Assembly: GCA_027579435.1 (NCBI GenBank)
Contig: JANBPK010000807.1
Coordinates: 124,001 to 188,000, forward strand
DNA length: 64,000 bases
DNA from: Candolleomyces eurysporus
Taxonomy: Eukaryota > Basidiomycota > Agaricomycetes > Agaricales > Psathyrellaceae
Direction: 5' to 3'
Shown: positions 11,232-24,688 of the stretch, piece after piece
How the letters are laid out: each line of letters starts with the position of its first letter
Position numbering within the stretch: the first letter of the stretch is position 1
Program-made: the position numbers and the translations under genes
The notes under the pieces: generated by a model
Databases searched by the model: none
The model's input: only the letters and a program-made list of their open reading frames with translations
Told to the model about the DNA's origin: nothing

Positions 11232-14200
11232 AGTGAAGATTTGGCAGGGAGGAAACTGTAGGGAGAACTGGTGCTGATGCTGGGTGAAGCTGGGGGGGGA
11301 AGACACGTCTAAAGCATGCTTTTATACGAGCCCAGAGCTGTTGGACACCTAAAGCAGGGTCCAATAGGTCTCAAAAAAGAGGTTCCGGGGATAACACCAA
11401 TTATGACCACAGCAGGCCAGACGATCTAAACACACCACCACCGGAGATAGATATGGCGATGCCGTTGCTCAAAATGAACGCGGCGACTATCCTGAAAGGA
11501 AAATCCCTCAGTGAATCCGAATATTACAGCTTCATACCAACGCACCCTGAACTGATCTCAAGTTTCGCTGTTGAACGAGAAAACGTCTGGAATTCCGTGA
11601 TATGATTGTTTGTTGGTAAAATTTTCGATAATAAGCAGCGACCAGCTGTTAGGCTGATTTGCACTGCAGTGCGCATGTCAAGGCGCAATACATAGCGCCT
11701 AGTTCGTAGGTTGCCATGAAATAAGCCTTGCGGCGCTTCAAGGCACCATTACTAGCTGGTTACAACGTGTCCATGGTGAGCACGCTCATAGAGAGTGCTG
11801 TTACTGTGGCAGGGGGAGAAAGCTGTCAAGCAGGTACCCTTCTGGCGGAGGTTGCGTTGATGGTTTGAGATGAACTTGAGGCGAACCGGGGCCAACGGTG
11901 CAACGGTGCCAGAGACTAGACACGTGGGGGTCATTCCCCATTTGGCATTATCGAGACGGCAGGCTCCCACTGGCTGTAAACTATCCGGCGCTCAATCCAT
12001 CTCAAAATGTTTGTTGATTCCTTCACTTGTCCACAATTGAAAGCAGCGTCTTTGGAATGCAGTGACTCACTCGAGACTTCAACATCGAAGCTGTGACCTA
12101 CTACGCATAACATCAGAAGCGCCCGATTCACAATTTACAATTTTGGATCCCAATCGTAAAAGTATCGACGCTCAAACGCGCCAAGATGCTGGTAGTGACT
12201 CAAGCTCACATCTGACTAGCATATGTGAATGATAAAACAGGTTATAGAAGTCTTCTCTCCACTTTGAACGGTAGCAATTATCTCTTTCCGAGATTCCAAT
12301 GGGAGATTTTCGCGTCCGTAGCACGAAATTCCTGAATGTACTCCACGAACGCCGATAGGTAAATCTCAATCTGTGCCGATTCATAATGGAAGCGTTGCAT
12401 TTGGCTGCTAATTCAGAACGCGCTGTGAAAACTCGATGGATATGTCCGTTAGTGTGTTTTTTTCATGTCGGATACGTGCCCCGAGTCAAGAGTTGTAGTC
12501 AAGCGTCGAAACCCGTTGCGGAAACAGGGTGGTCACTTGAGCAATGGAACTTTATCATGACTCAATCTCGAGAGAAACTCCGTTCAGCACGATTTGAACG
12601 AACGGCTGCCTTCCACTTCACTGGGTCAACTGACTGACAGACGTACATCAAACCCGAGTCATATCAAAAAAAATGTTTTAGAGAGTGCTAGGGACAATGC
12701 TGGAACTCTGGAGATCATAAATCAGAGGCCCTAGATATTTCGCAATGTCAAAAACGGACAATGGATAACGTTAGCCTGTACGTCCAGAAACAGTTTCCTT
12801 CCTCCGATCAACCCATCAAATGCCATAGAGCGTTAGTGTCCACAGCCGCCCAATAGTCTGAGAGCCGGGACTATGGTCGTGTCCCTTGTTCTTGTATAAA
12901 CGGTTTTATTAAAGTATGGAGAGCGCCTCATGTCTCTATCATCAATGCTTGTGCTGGTCTAACGCGAATTGTGAGAGACTCTACTTTATGGAACCGGCAC
13001 GGTCTGTAACCGAGGCAGGTCAGAAGGGACTGGAATGGGTAAGCCGTGAAGCGCTTGTCAGAAAAATTTACGAGTCTCACTGCCGTCAAAGAAGGAGAAG
13101 AGATTTAGGCGCTCCGAAACCGTGGTCCCAAATCATAACAAGCGAGCGTCGAAGGTCAGTTGACAGGAATAAGCGCTCATTAATCCCTGCCTGGAAAGAC
13201 GCCTCACACAGCAAGGGTCGGCAGACAAACGATTCCCCCAAAGCTGTACGCATAGCCATGAGTCCTGTGCTCATAAATGGAAGAAATCAGATGTTCTGAC
13301 CGTAAACGCCTGGCAATGGTGAGCGTTGTTTTGGCTCAAAGCGCTGGGACGGGCGCTTACCTTGTCAAGGCTGTGCATTTCCTAGAGGTTTCAGTGTCAT
13401 TCGCTTGCCAACGGCCTGTCAAGCGATTAACTACCGTTTCTACGCATTTCATGTTTGCATTTCTGCGTCCGAGATGTTGCATTCCTCCGTCAAATTTTGG
13501 GCAAGTTCGAGTGACCCAATGACCCCAGGCCATGGCCACTGGCGACCCGAGTCAGAGACACCAAGTAACGGCCAAGGCAAGCTAGTTCGAATGTCCACGA
13601 CTTGGTTCGCTGGCGCAATCGCGTAGACCTGCTCTAAATCAAGTTTCATCTTAACGGAAATACTGGGTCTCTCGGTCCACGACCTAACATGCCACGTTCC
13701 AAGTTCCATAGTATACCGAGTCACAGGAGAGCCTCGGCAGCGATGCTGCCTTTGACTCGGTCCCCGCTTGTGACTGGGTTGCACATTCCGTAGGCGCAGG
13801 CTTTTTTTACTATTATTTTGGGGTGGGACCTGCTCGAGATAGAGTATGGCACGAATTGGGCAACGATGGTACCTAATGGGATCCATGGTATCGAATTTGC
13901 TTCCGCAGTGCGGTCATGAGGCTGATCTGCTGACTGTGCCCGGTGGTTTCCACAATTGCGTAGCAAACCCAAAATCAAGAAGCCTACAGTTGTTCGTAAA
14001 TGGCTTAGGGCTGGGAGACTAAGTCTGGTCGGTATGCCGTTAATGCCTTGCCGCACGGAAGTTATACTTTCCTTGACTTGGGATCACACGTCTCGGGGCA
14101 TTGACATCATAGTATGGTGGTTGTCCGAGGAGGGTCACGGCAATCCAGCGATTCGCAAGCTTCTACCCTCTTGTGTAAAGTTAGAGTCATAGACTGAACT

Positions 14201-14487
14201 CGGTGACAAAAAAGCGCAGTCAAGGGTATCTCCAAGTGCCTATCGCTGGTTGCAATCGAGTTACGATTACATCCATCAGAGGCCATTTTGGAAACGCAAG
14301 TGACTCTTCAAGTTCGCAGCTCTGGAACACACCCGATGAATAAGGATGCAATAAATGGTACAAAATTAATATTGGTATTTTACTCGAGCTTCTGAACCCT
14401 CGAAATCAAAACTAATAATACATGGTCCCAAATGCCCAAAAACATCCCGTTAGTACGTACGACGACCGTCATCTGACATTTCTTTAT
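11232..14487. other. 3.2 kb gene-poor region
   Basis: No frame here combines length, splice structure and a recognisable domain. The longest frames (for example 12,916-13,299 +, 127 codons; 13,449-13,886 -, 145 codons) overlap one another on opposite strands and have random-looking composition. The part near 11,232-11,500 is the GNAT promoter side and 14,300-14,487 is the 3' flank of the BTB gene. A decayed element is possible; I cannot identify one. Confidence 0.45.
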
Positions 14488-17400
14488 CTACTCCAAGTCA
14501 AACTTCTTCTTTATCGTGTACTCCACGTACGCCTTGCAGCAATGCATGCGGCAATATCCGACCTTCATCAAATCTTGCTGGGCTTCCCAAATCTTCAGAA
14601 CCGTTTTCAGCCCGAGCTCTTCCGCATCTTGGATCGGAACGGGCTGGCTGCGCATGCACAGTTCCTCGTATCCAGCGTACGCCAACTCCTTAGCGTTATA
14701 CTGGCGAGCGATGGAGATACGTTGAACTGCGTTGGCCTTCGTCATGAGCATGTTGATCGCACGTTTGCGCAGCTGTGCGAAAGACCAGTTGGTAGCGGTG
14801 GACAGAATGGAAGTCCATTCTTCAACGGACTTGATTTCGGGTTCGCTGAGATCGCTAATCGACAAAGTGACCATATCAGTGCATGCATCGAGCGGAGTGA
14901 GATCAGAAACGTACGAAGGATAAAAGAATGAGAGAAGCCTATCAAAGTCGCGGACGTTGGCGATAAGCGGGATAAAATCCGTACAATGCGCAGGGTACGG
15001 AGCAAGGAGTTCTTTGAAGAACGTCGAGTGCTGCTCAAGGAAGTATCGGTGTACCCGATACTCAACATTTTGCACCTATTTACACAAATTAATCAGAATC
15101 GGCCGCGAAAATCGCCGGAATAAAAGGCAGAACTTACCAAGAAAGCGACATTGGCATCAGGGAAGCAGAACCTTGTATGCAAAGTCGCTCCCCATCGAGG
15201 TCCCGGAGGGAACGACGACGAAGGAGGTACCAGTCCCACTCCCATCCCTGGCGTAGCAAACAGCGGCGGCGCAGGCTGGGCCTGTGGAGGAGAAATGTGG
15301 GTAGGCATGTATGGAGTCTGCATTCCAAAGGTTCCAGTTTGCTGAGGCAGCGGGTGCGTTGGGATCCCCGTGGAGTAGTACGGCAGCGTAGTCGTCCTCG
15401 CTGGGAGGCTCGAAGTCGACGGTGGTAAAGCCAAATTCGGACCCATCATCGGAGCGACAGGTGGAGGTAGGCACGCGCTGCTGGGCACGCCGTAGCCATA
15501 CCCCATTCCGGTAGGCGGCGATACCTTCGGGAACTGGTTAGAGTTCATCCAGGGTGTCTGCGGCGTTTGCCAGGCTTGAGCGGGGGTCGTATACCAGTTG
15601 GGGGTACTCATGTTGTATCCAAGATTATTGTTGTTGGTTGGTGCAGCATCGAACGCTGGCACGTTTGCTGGTGCACCGTACCATCGCCTGTAATCGTTGG
15701 AGCCGCCCGGGGCGTGTCCGAAGCTATTGGCCTTCGATGGCCTGGGTCGAATTCCGTCTGCAGCAAAGTTCAGGCAGTCGCCCAACGGCGCCAATGGAGT
15801 CACGGGATAGGTGGACGGAGCGTTCGAGTACGATGACCTGGCCTTTGTCTCGCGACCTGCGCCGTCGTTTTCATCCTCATTGGGAAGCTTGAAGGAAACA
15901 GTAGGAGCAGGGGACCGTGAAGGCGAAGAAGACCGAACCGGGCTTGGGGTCCTGGACGGGAACTGACGAGGGTGGTGACAATTCGGCACGGGCGATACCG
16001 ACGAACGAGTTGTGGTCGTGGTGGTCGGCGACGAAGGGGCCGATGGAACAAAGGCGACAACCGACGGTATAGTTGGAGACGGTGTCTCCACCAATCCAGA
16101 ACCGCTAGCTTGCCTTGGTGGCTGTGGATCAACCCAACTCGCCCACGGTTCCACCATCGACGGTTCTGGTCCTTTAACATTGACGTCGCCGAAAGATGGG
16201 ATTTTCGCTTGATAGAGAGTGACTTCAGACACCCATTGGTCCAAAGTTCGAACACTCGTAGGATTGGAAACTCTGCGCTCGGTGCTGAGAACAGAGCCCA
16301 TCATGCTCTCGCTTTCGCCCCCATGTTGCACAGGAGAGTAAACCCAGGTTCGGGGGTCCCAGCTCAATGAAGGCCTCCTGGTGACTTCATCCATGCCAAT
16401 ATCCTTAGCGTGGACGAATTCGACTTCTCTCTCTTCTTGTTTCAACTTGCTTGGGAACGAGTTCTCCGGCCCCAACGCCGTTTCCTGCAAGTGTAATTAG
16501 CATCAAACAAACAGATCAGTCAAAGATTGGCTGTAAGTACCTTTCCTTTGCCCTTAAACCCATCAGCAAAATGCGGCTCCACTGGTTGAACTTCAACCTG
16601 ATCCTTGGGCTCGACCTCCTGGACTGTGGCCTTGCCCTTGGCAGAGGTCCCATACGGCTGATACAGCCCATCATCATCATCGACGCTGGATTCAGAGCTG
16701 GAATCCTCATACAGGCCGTATCGGCAAACCGATCGACGGCNGGGGGGGAGGCGCCTTCCTGGTCAACGGAACCGAGATACGACTCGGATCCCGGACTGCC
16801 CAGTAGGGATCATCTAGATTCGGGCCCGGCTGGCTTGCATTGCTGATCGGTTCCTGGGGGTCTGAGGAGGGTGCAGCTTCCGATGCACCCCAAAAGCCAG
16901 GCGGCTTCTGAGCAAACGGAACCGAGTGGCTGTTTGGAAGGCGAGGTCGCTCCCTGATACGCCAATAGGGATCGTAACCGAGGTCCACGTTAGCATCTTG
17001 TTGGTGTTGCTGGTGCTGTGCAGTGCTCGGCGACGACTCGACACAAGGTGATGGCGTCTCTTCAGATGGACCCATGAAGAGGGAGCACAACTCCATCGCC
17101 GGTCGTGGAGGAGGATGAGCAAGCGCGACGGGCGGTGGTCTAGCTTGCTGCTGCTGCACGTAAAGACTATCGGTGGACTGGGAGAGTGACGGGGAACCGA
17201 GTGCGAGGTACTGTTGTCGAGGGGATGAGGTCGCACTAGACTGTCCGAAGAACACCTCATGGTGCCCATGAGCGTTATCGTCATTCGACACACCACTCAA
17301 CGAAGGAGCTTCGATGGACGGGGTCGGAAGGCCGACTGGGAGGATGATCTCCGACTTCTCCTCAACGTACTCGTCGAATGGCTCCATCTTGGTCGGAGGC

Positions 17401-18701
17401 ATGGGCGGTGGCATCATCGTCATCGTGTCCGCGTTGTAGACGGAATGATAGGAAGGGATGCCGGCACCGTAGAGTGGTATCGGTTCAGCGGTCTTCGCAG
17501 CGAAGTCATCTTCTGGAATCTCTGATAGACTTGAGGTGGCATTGAGGTGCTGATAACGCACACCGTGAAAGGCAGGGACGACGGTGGATGCCAGATCGGT
17601 AGTGGAGTCGTCAGAGTCCGTACCAGACCCATTGGTGAGGCTGGGCACAGCGTCAGGCATTATGATCGTCGACTGCGACTGCGACTGAGGGGGAGGAGGG
17701 GGAGAGAGGTCGATGGTAAGCGGAGTTGCCGCCACTGGCGCCGTAGCGAAAGAAGCCGAGGACTGGCTATCACTGAAGGTGGGATGTGTCGTGGTGGCGA
17801 AGTTCGATGTGTACGCTCCAATACCAAAGAACGGATTTCCCTGATAGCGGGCAGGGCTCATCTGCCACTGGTAACCGTTACCCTGCGCCGGCTCCGCATT
17901 CGACTGGGACGGTGGTGGGGAAGCCTGTTCCTGGTCCAGGTTTGGCTGGGTATCAGACAACAGCTTCCCAGAATGATAAAGATGATTGGAAGGGGATGCC
18001 GTTGGCGTCGACAACGAACTTGAGCTTGGCCTTTCCTTCATACTGAACGCCATCAAATCGTCCGACAGCTGGTCAACCGCCACTGAGGGCTGAGAGGCAG
18101 CAGCACCGAGGACAGGCGAACTCTCCCTCGACTGAGTGAGAGAAGCTGGGGGTACAAATGGAGTGGAGACGGCGATGACTGTACTTGATTCGGCTAGTTC
18201 CGATTGCTGTTGAGGAGTGGGCGCTTCTGCGGGGGCGAGTGCGATTCCCTGAGAGCCGCTCCTCCCCGATGACCGACTGGTTGGGGAGATATGGGTGAGA
18301 TACCGCAGCAAAGAGAACGTCTGGTCTGAGGGCAAAGTCTGATCTGCTCCCCGGATCGTAGACTGGGAATGATCTGTAAGAATGGAATGTTTAGTGACGA
18401 TAACTCAATAGGCCAAGACGACGAGCTCACCGTCGAAGCTGTTCATCGCTGGCGACTGAGGAACAGTGCGGGGCATGCTGCTGGTGAAGCTGACGACGCT
18501 TGGAGTCGTAGAGCTGGCAGAACTTAGGGAAAAGTCTGAGCCGTCCGACCACCGCTCGCTGGAGCTGTCGAGGGCGACGAGGCCGTTGCCGGCCCCAAGC
18601 AGCGACGGCAGCGGTGGAGAGCTGGCACCAAGGGTGGCGACGGGTACCAGCAACTGCTGTGGTGCTCTGAAGTCCGTTCTTTGACCATTTGGGTTGTCCA
18701 T
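14488..18701 (-). CDS. large BTB/POZ-domain protein with long disordered N-terminus
   Basis: Start is ATG at 18701 (MDNPNGQRTDFRAPQQ). An intron near 18430-18375 leads to a huge exon (about 18,350-16,545), another near 16,540-16,485 leads to the exon ending at about 15,140, and a last one leads to the BTB exon ending at 14,488. Roughly 1,100 residues are Pro/Ser/Thr/Gln-rich and probably disordered. The C-terminal 220 residues are a BTB domain: ATLHTRFCFPDANVAFLVQN, then YRVHRYFLEQHSTFFKELLA and a helical tail (WTSILSTATNWSFAQLRKRA). BTB domains dimerise and recruit partners, including cullin-3. An N at 16,741 in a C run breaks the frame between APPP and GLYEDSSSESS; reading across it gives a continuous protein. 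Splitting into two genes is possible but the introns join cleanly. Confidence 0.78.
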
Positions 18702-19469
18702 CGTTGGTCGATTGCACTGGAGGAAGACTCGAGTGCGAAAGGGAAAGAAGAGAAAGGCGTGTGGGAGTTTAGAAGGGCCTACCCTAGTAATACATAAGCT
18801 TAGAATAGACGCCCTCCCGATCATAGGCACGGTGACGCGACATCATCAAATAAGCTGTGACAGCTCAGCTCCCTTACAGGCCTAAAAGATACTCGGAAAC
18901 CCTGAGTAAAGGTGTTACTTATCTGGACTGTAAGGGCAAACATTCTAATCATAGCTATGTAGTTCTCTATTTCCATTCCTTTGATTGCGAACGTAAGAAA
19001 CAGGGCTTGATACATGCCTTCTCAGCAGTAACCGGCCTCGTCACACCGACGTCGGAGAGCGTCGCAGCTTTCTATTGCAGGAATATCGACAGGAAGGGGG
19101 TGCGCAAGGCATGCACGCACGAGCAAGCATGCCTAGAGCTGGGCATGACCTCCACGGACCCTGCAACCACCCAGGGCATCAGAATACCTACGGGTAATAG
19201 GCTATAACCGAGGTCGAAATCCGAGTGGCAGCCCTGTTTCGAGTGAACACAAAGGTTCTTCCGGGAGTCGCTTCCACCGGCTGGGCCGAACGCATGGCGC
19301 TCAGGCGAACCCACCCGCCTCGTTGCATAGGGTCCAGAGGCGCATGGCCGCCTTGCTGATGAGTCCAACATTCTGAAAATCCGCCGGGAAGTAGGAACTG
19401 GAGTAGAAGCTACTCAGAGACTAGATCGCAGGCCCAGTGTTCGTCTGGGACACTGAACAATACCAGCCG
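18702..19469. other. intergenic: BTB promoter side / SLD7-like 3' flank
   Basis: About 0.77 kb between two minus-strand genes. Frames at 18,857-19,207 (+) and 19,072-19,371 (-) overlap and resemble nothing known. Probably the BTB gene promoter. No repeat or RNA gene seen. Confidence 0.4.
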
Positions 19470-20930
19470 TTATGTTGCAGGGGGACCGAGCCCTGTCAGA
19501 TACATCTTTGTGTGAAGCTTGAGGAGTCGTTCCACGATGGCCAAGTCGACGGACTCTAGCCGCATCCTGCCTCGCTGCACGACGAGAATATCTTTAGAAT
19601 GAATACCGCAAAATAGCACGAATTACTCACAACTGCGAAGCAGACACCGCGATAGACAGCTCCATAGAACTCCTTGAAATCGGGATGGTTCTTGTCAATG
19701 ACCATGCCCTTCTTTGCTGGATCTTTGGTCTGAGCAAGGTGAGACACGGTGGCCTTCTTGATTTTCTAGGTTCCCGTCAGGAAAAGGAGGTACTATGAAT
19801 AGACACGGGACTCACGTTTTTATTTGCCCGTTCCAATGAACCTCCATCAATATCGTCTTCCTCAAGCTCAAGCAGTTCATCCAATTCGTCTTTCTTCCTC
19901 TTCGCCTTGGAACCTGCACCTTGTGGTGGTCCAACTTCGCTAACGCCGCCGAACACATCTTCTTTCTCCTTCACTTTCTCCTTTTCCTTGCTCTGCTTTG
20001 CGGCTTGCTTTGGTAGTTCGGGAACCTTGAATACATCACCGCTACTGGCTGTCGCTGCCAACCTTACACCACTACCCAGATTGGAGACGCTACTCCCCTC
20101 CCCCCAGAAGTTTGGGTCGCTTGGCCCCGCCGTTCAGAGCAAGGGTGCCGCTAGCGACGCGTTTGAGGTCGCCCCGCCCAAAAATAATAGGTGGTTTGCG
20201 AGGGATAGGGTCATCGGGACGAGGCAGTCTAACAGATTTCTGTTGGGGTGGGCGCAGAGTTAGACGGCCAACGCGGAGTTGAATGGTCGGCGTCTTGCCC
20301 TCTGCGAGGTCGTCGGATGGTTTGACTTGAGCGTATACAGCAATTTGCGTGGTTTCTGGGCCATCTATGAAGGTGTTAAGGAGATATAGATGGGATTGAG
20401 TCCGAAGACACGTACCGCTGTCGCCCAAAGCAACCTTGATACCGATATCCGACTTGTTGCTGATAGCCTTGCCGTTATTCGGGAAAGGCTTCAAGCAGAA
20501 CATGTTTTCGAAATAGATTCGGGAGAGCATAGCGCGAGGGTGGATATCCCTACAGTCCTGATTCAGTAAGCGCAACACACGCGTCAAATATGAGCACATA
20601 CATCTCGACACTCCCACTATCATCCATATAAACGTCCGCCAGCTTGATGACACCTAGAAACCGGAGACTCGGTCTCCCTCGCATACTCTCCAAGGCCAGC
20701 GCCAGTGGGTTGTCCAGCAACGAAGACGTGACATGCTTGGAGGGACTCTCGAGCTTTACTATGAACGTCAGACCATCCAGAAGTAGATGCGAGTCTGGCA
20801 GTGAGAGCGCTCCTCGATACAGGAGCCGGTGTGGGTTTGAGTGGTGGCTTGGGGTATATGGAGTGCCGTTTGGCTGGTTGAGATGGCTGCCCGGTGTCTT
20901 GGGGGTTTTCTGTGGTGAGCTTGGTGACAT
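19470..20930 (-). CDS. SLD7: SLD7-like replication-initiation protein
   Basis: Sld7 partners Sld3 in loading Cdc45 at replication origins. Start is ATG at 20930. Exons joined by short introns give: a head rich in S, P and T; HRLLYRGALSLPDSHLLLDG (about 20,835-20,775); NPLALALESMRGRPSLRFLG; SRIYFENMFCLKPFPNN; a Lys/Glu-rich acidic linker with KRKKDELDELLELEEDD; and a C-terminal helical domain, KNKIKKATVSHLAQ, KNHPDFKEFYGAVYRGVCFA and ESVDLAIVERLLKLHTKMYL, stop at 19,470. The last block has the layout of the Sld7 C-terminal domain (helices around a Y-R-G-V-x-F-A motif, then ver-L-L-x-x-H-x-x-M-Y). The assignment is from pattern memory, not from a search; the gene itself is well supported by its clean splicing. 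Confidence 0.6.
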
Positions 20931-21205
20931 GTGTGCTCCGTTCAAGAGGTATTGGCCGGTATACAGAGATCGAGCATGGCAGTTGAACCGGAACGCGAAC
21001 AAGCGTGACAGAGGCGGACACGGATCGTCACTCCACGTGCCAATCTGTGACTGGGTTTGGTCCAAAGGCCCCACGCAAATAAACCGGCATCTCGGCCGGA
21101 GGCATTCACTTCTCACACGCGACGTGGACCTCGGCGTGTCAAGAATTCACTTATATCCACTGAACCACTCCCTCCAACGGGCAAGGCACAACCACTGGGC
21201 TCAAA
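20931..21205. promoter_or_regulatory. bidirectional promoter, SLD7-like / glucosidase II
   Basis: 275 bases between divergent start codons at 20,930 (-) and 21,206 (+). Both 5' leaders and promoters must lie here. No motif I can name with confidence. Confidence 0.45.
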
Positions 21206-24200
21206 ATGTGGGCTCGCTCATTCCTGGGCATTATAACCCTTGTCCTCGTCGTCCAGGACGCTGCGGCGTTCAAGGCACACGACTTCAAGACCTGTTCTCA
21301 ATCTGGATTCTGCCGACGTGGACGAGCCCTAGCTCAGCGAGCGCAGGAGGCCAAATCATCATGGACATCCCCATACTCAATTGAGCCTACTAGCGTAGTC
21401 CTCGAAGAGGGTGCTGTGGTCAAGGCTGGCGTCAAATCCTCGCTGTACCCCGAAATAAACTTTGGCCTCGAAGTACGCATTCAGGAGGATGGTGTGGTGC
21501 GGGTTAGAATGGACGAAGTGGGCGGATTGCACAAGCGATACGACGAGGCAGCGTCATGGGCTCTCATCTCCGACCCTGACATCAGCCGCAGTGTGAAGTG
21601 GACCGTTGGAAAGAAGGATATCCGAGCGGTTTATGGCACCAAGAAGGACATCGAGGTTGTCATCTCATACCAACCTCTGCAAGTCACTCTCTACCGGAAT
21701 GGCAAGGAGCAAGTCGTTGTCAATGGTCAAGGGCTTCTGCATATGGAGCATTTCCGCAAGAAGCCCGAGCCTACCGCTCCTAAAACAGAGGGAAGCGAAG
21801 AGCAAACCGTCATCGAACCACCGAACCCTCGTGCGTGGTTCGAAGGAGACAAGGAGGATGATCTATGGGAGGAGACCTTCGGCACATGGACAGACTCCAA
21901 GCCCAAGGGTATGCTTTCCTGCTATTAGTCCAGAAGATAACCCACTGACCAACTCTGCTACATTAGGACCTGAATCGCTCTCCGTAGACATCAACTTCCC
22001 CAACCATGGATTTGTCTATGGTATCCCCCAACACGCAACCCGCCTTGCCCTTCCTTCGACAAAAGGAGAGAACCCCACCTTCACAGACCCATACCGTCTT
22101 TACAACGCCGACGTTTTCGAATACTTGGCTTCTTCTCCAGTCTCCCTCTATGGCTCCATCCCTTTGATGCACGCCCACTCGGAGGACTCCACCATTGCGG
22201 TATTCCACCTCGTCGGTTCGGAGACTTGGATTGACGTGTCACACGATTCGGAGAAATCGACCCAAACTCACTGGGTCTCCGAGTCCGGTATTCTTGATCT
22301 ATTCATCCTTCCCGGCCCCACTCCCGATGAAGTGTTTGCTCAATACGCCCGCCTCACTGGTACCCCCGTCCTTCCAGCTCAATTCAGTTTGGGTTACCAC
22401 CAATGCCGATGGAACTACGTCAGCTCCGAAGATGTTCGCACTGTCAATAAACGCTTTGACGAGGAAGACATTCCGATGGACGTCCTTTGGCTCGATATCG
22501 AATATTCGCCAGACCACAAGTACTTCATCTGGAATGAAAAGACCTTCCCTGACCCCGTCGAGATGATCAATGACGTCGCCGCTACTGGCAGGAAGGTGAG
22601 AAATACAGGCTTCTATGGAATTCCCCTTCTAATAGAATCGTGCAGATGGTCGTTATCGTTGACCCCCATCTCAAGCGAGACTCCAGCTATCCAGTCTTCG
22701 AGAAAGCCAAAGAACTCGGTGTCCTCGTCAAGCCCAAGGGTGGTGAAGGCGAGTACGAAGGGTGGTGCTGGCCTGGAAGCAGCTCCTGGGTCGACTTCTT
22801 TAACCCGGGAGCTTGGGACTGGTGGAAGTCTCTCTTCAAGCCTTACCAACTTCCAGGCGGTGCTTGGTCTTGGACTCAGAGCACTGAGGACGTCCATATC
22901 TGGAACGATATGAATGAAGTGCGTCTTTCATTTCTTATTGAACATCGCCTTGAGTGAAGCCTAACTTTTATCTGCTGTAGCCCTCCGTCTTCAACGGTCC
23001 CGAAATTACTATGCCCAAGGACAACGTCCACCATGGTGGATGGGAGCACCGTGATATCCACAACATTAACGGCATGCTCTACGTGCGTCCTTCGCTCGGT
23101 TCATTAGCTCCTCTACTGACCCCACTTTCAGTCCAACTTGACATGGCAAGCTCTCGCTGTGCGATCGGACCCTCCAAAGAGGCCCTTCGTCTTGACCCGT
23201 TCCTTCTTCGCTGGATCTCAACGATTCGGTGCCATGTGGACCGGTGATAACCTTGGAACCTGGGAGCACATGGCCATTGGTGTCAAGATGGTCCTTGCCA
23301 ACAGCATTGCTGGTTTGAGCTTCGCGGGTTGTAAGTCGTACTCTCGCCCCTGCACTTAATCAGAATCTAATCGAGACGCATCTCTTTAGCTGATGTTGGC
23401 GGTTTCTTCGGCAATCCTGACCCTGAGATGCTCGTGCGATGGTACCAAGTCGGAGCCTTTGCGCCTTTCTTCAGGGCTCATGCGCACATCGACACTAAGC
23501 GACGTGAACCATATCTCCTTGCCAGTCCCCACAAGGATATCGTCTATTCCATCCTCCGTCTCCGATACGCGATGTTGCCTGTTTGGTATACCGCATTCAG
23601 GGAAACCACTGTGACGGGTGTTCCAATCCTGAGGTACGTATCTCACTCTTCTTCAACCCTGCTCGTTCTAATAATAATGGCAATATCCTTTCTAGGCCAC
23701 AATACGTCGTCTTCCCTAAAGACAAGAACGGATTTGACATTGACGACCAGTACTACATTGGAAGCTCCGGCCTCCTGGTCAAGCCCGTCACCCAAAAGGA
23801 CGTCACCGAAACTAGCGTCTACCTCTCCGACGACCAAATCTACTACGACTACTTCTCTTTCGCCACCTACCGCGGTGCGCCCAAGGGCAAGCACATCACA
23901 GTCCCTGCAGCTCTGCACCAAATTCCTCTTTTCATCCGCGGTGGATCGATTGTTTCTACGAGGGAGAGACCTAGGAGGGCGTCGTCGAGGATGGCGTACG
24001 ATCCGTTCACGCTTCGCGTGGCATTGAGCAAGGATGATGCTGCCAAAGGAGACCTCTACCTCGATGATGGCGAGACTTACTCTCATCAACAGGGTCAGTA
24101 CGTCTGGCGCCAATTCGTCGCCGAGAAGAACAAGAAGGGCAAGGGTATCAGGATCTCGAGCACCGACCTTGGGAAGCTTAAGCCGACTGAAGCTGTGGAG

Positions 24201-24467
24201 GGTGCTCCTGGGCTCACGACCTACAATCCTAAGAACGTGTATGCGAAGACTCTGGAAGATAGGAACGTTCGTGTCGAGAAGTTCATTGTGCTTGGGTTGA
24301 AGAACAAGCCCAAGAGCGTCAAGGTTGAGGAGACCGGGGAGGAGTTGGCTTGGGATTATATTCCTGGTGCTGGGAGTGCAGACAAGAAGGGTGGGATGGC
24401 GGCGACCCTTATTATCAAGGATCCAAAGTTGAAGATCACTTCGGATTGGTCGGTGTTGATTCTGTGA
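21206..24467 (+). CDS. ROT2: ER glucosidase II catalytic alpha subunit (GH31)
   Basis: Trims the two inner glucoses from N-glycans in the ER lumen, feeding the calnexin cycle. Start is ATG at 21,206 with a clear signal peptide ([20 protein letters not shown]) followed by [12 protein letters not shown], the GANAB N-terminal signature. At least six short introns (near 21,910; 22,595; 22,920; 23,083; 23,331; 23,635). Catalytic motifs: [16 protein letters not shown] at 22,487, [16 protein letters not shown] around 22,895-23,000 (D of WNDMNE is the GH31 nucleophile), [14 protein letters not shown] at 23,232 (D of GDN is the acid/base), DVGGFFGNP and [16 protein letters not shown]. The C-terminal beta domains are complete to the stop at 24,467. 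This is the parental copy: two decayed fragments of it lie at about 30,560 and 33,428. Confidence 0.96.
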
Positions 24468-24688
24468 ACGTCTGTATCGTATCTAAGTAGTTTGAAGTCG
24501 AATGATAGAATGCGTGGATACTGTCCGTCTCTCGAATCGTGTCAGTGCCAAACTCCAGGAGAGTCAATCATTGATATTATATTGGCTATAGTGCGAGTTA
24601 AGGTAACACTAGTATACAATCTCCCGGCGCGTAGTTGGAGGTCTGAATCATACAGACAGAAATAAGTTGATAAATAGGAAATCTTTCT

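Noticed and set aside
12916..13299. 127-codon ORF as a gene
   Set aside because: No domain, no splice sites, and overlapping frames on the other strand; ordinary chance length for this GC content.
18857..19371. ORFs between the BTB and SLD7-like genes
   Set aside because: Short, overlapping on both strands, composition unlike the neighbouring genes.
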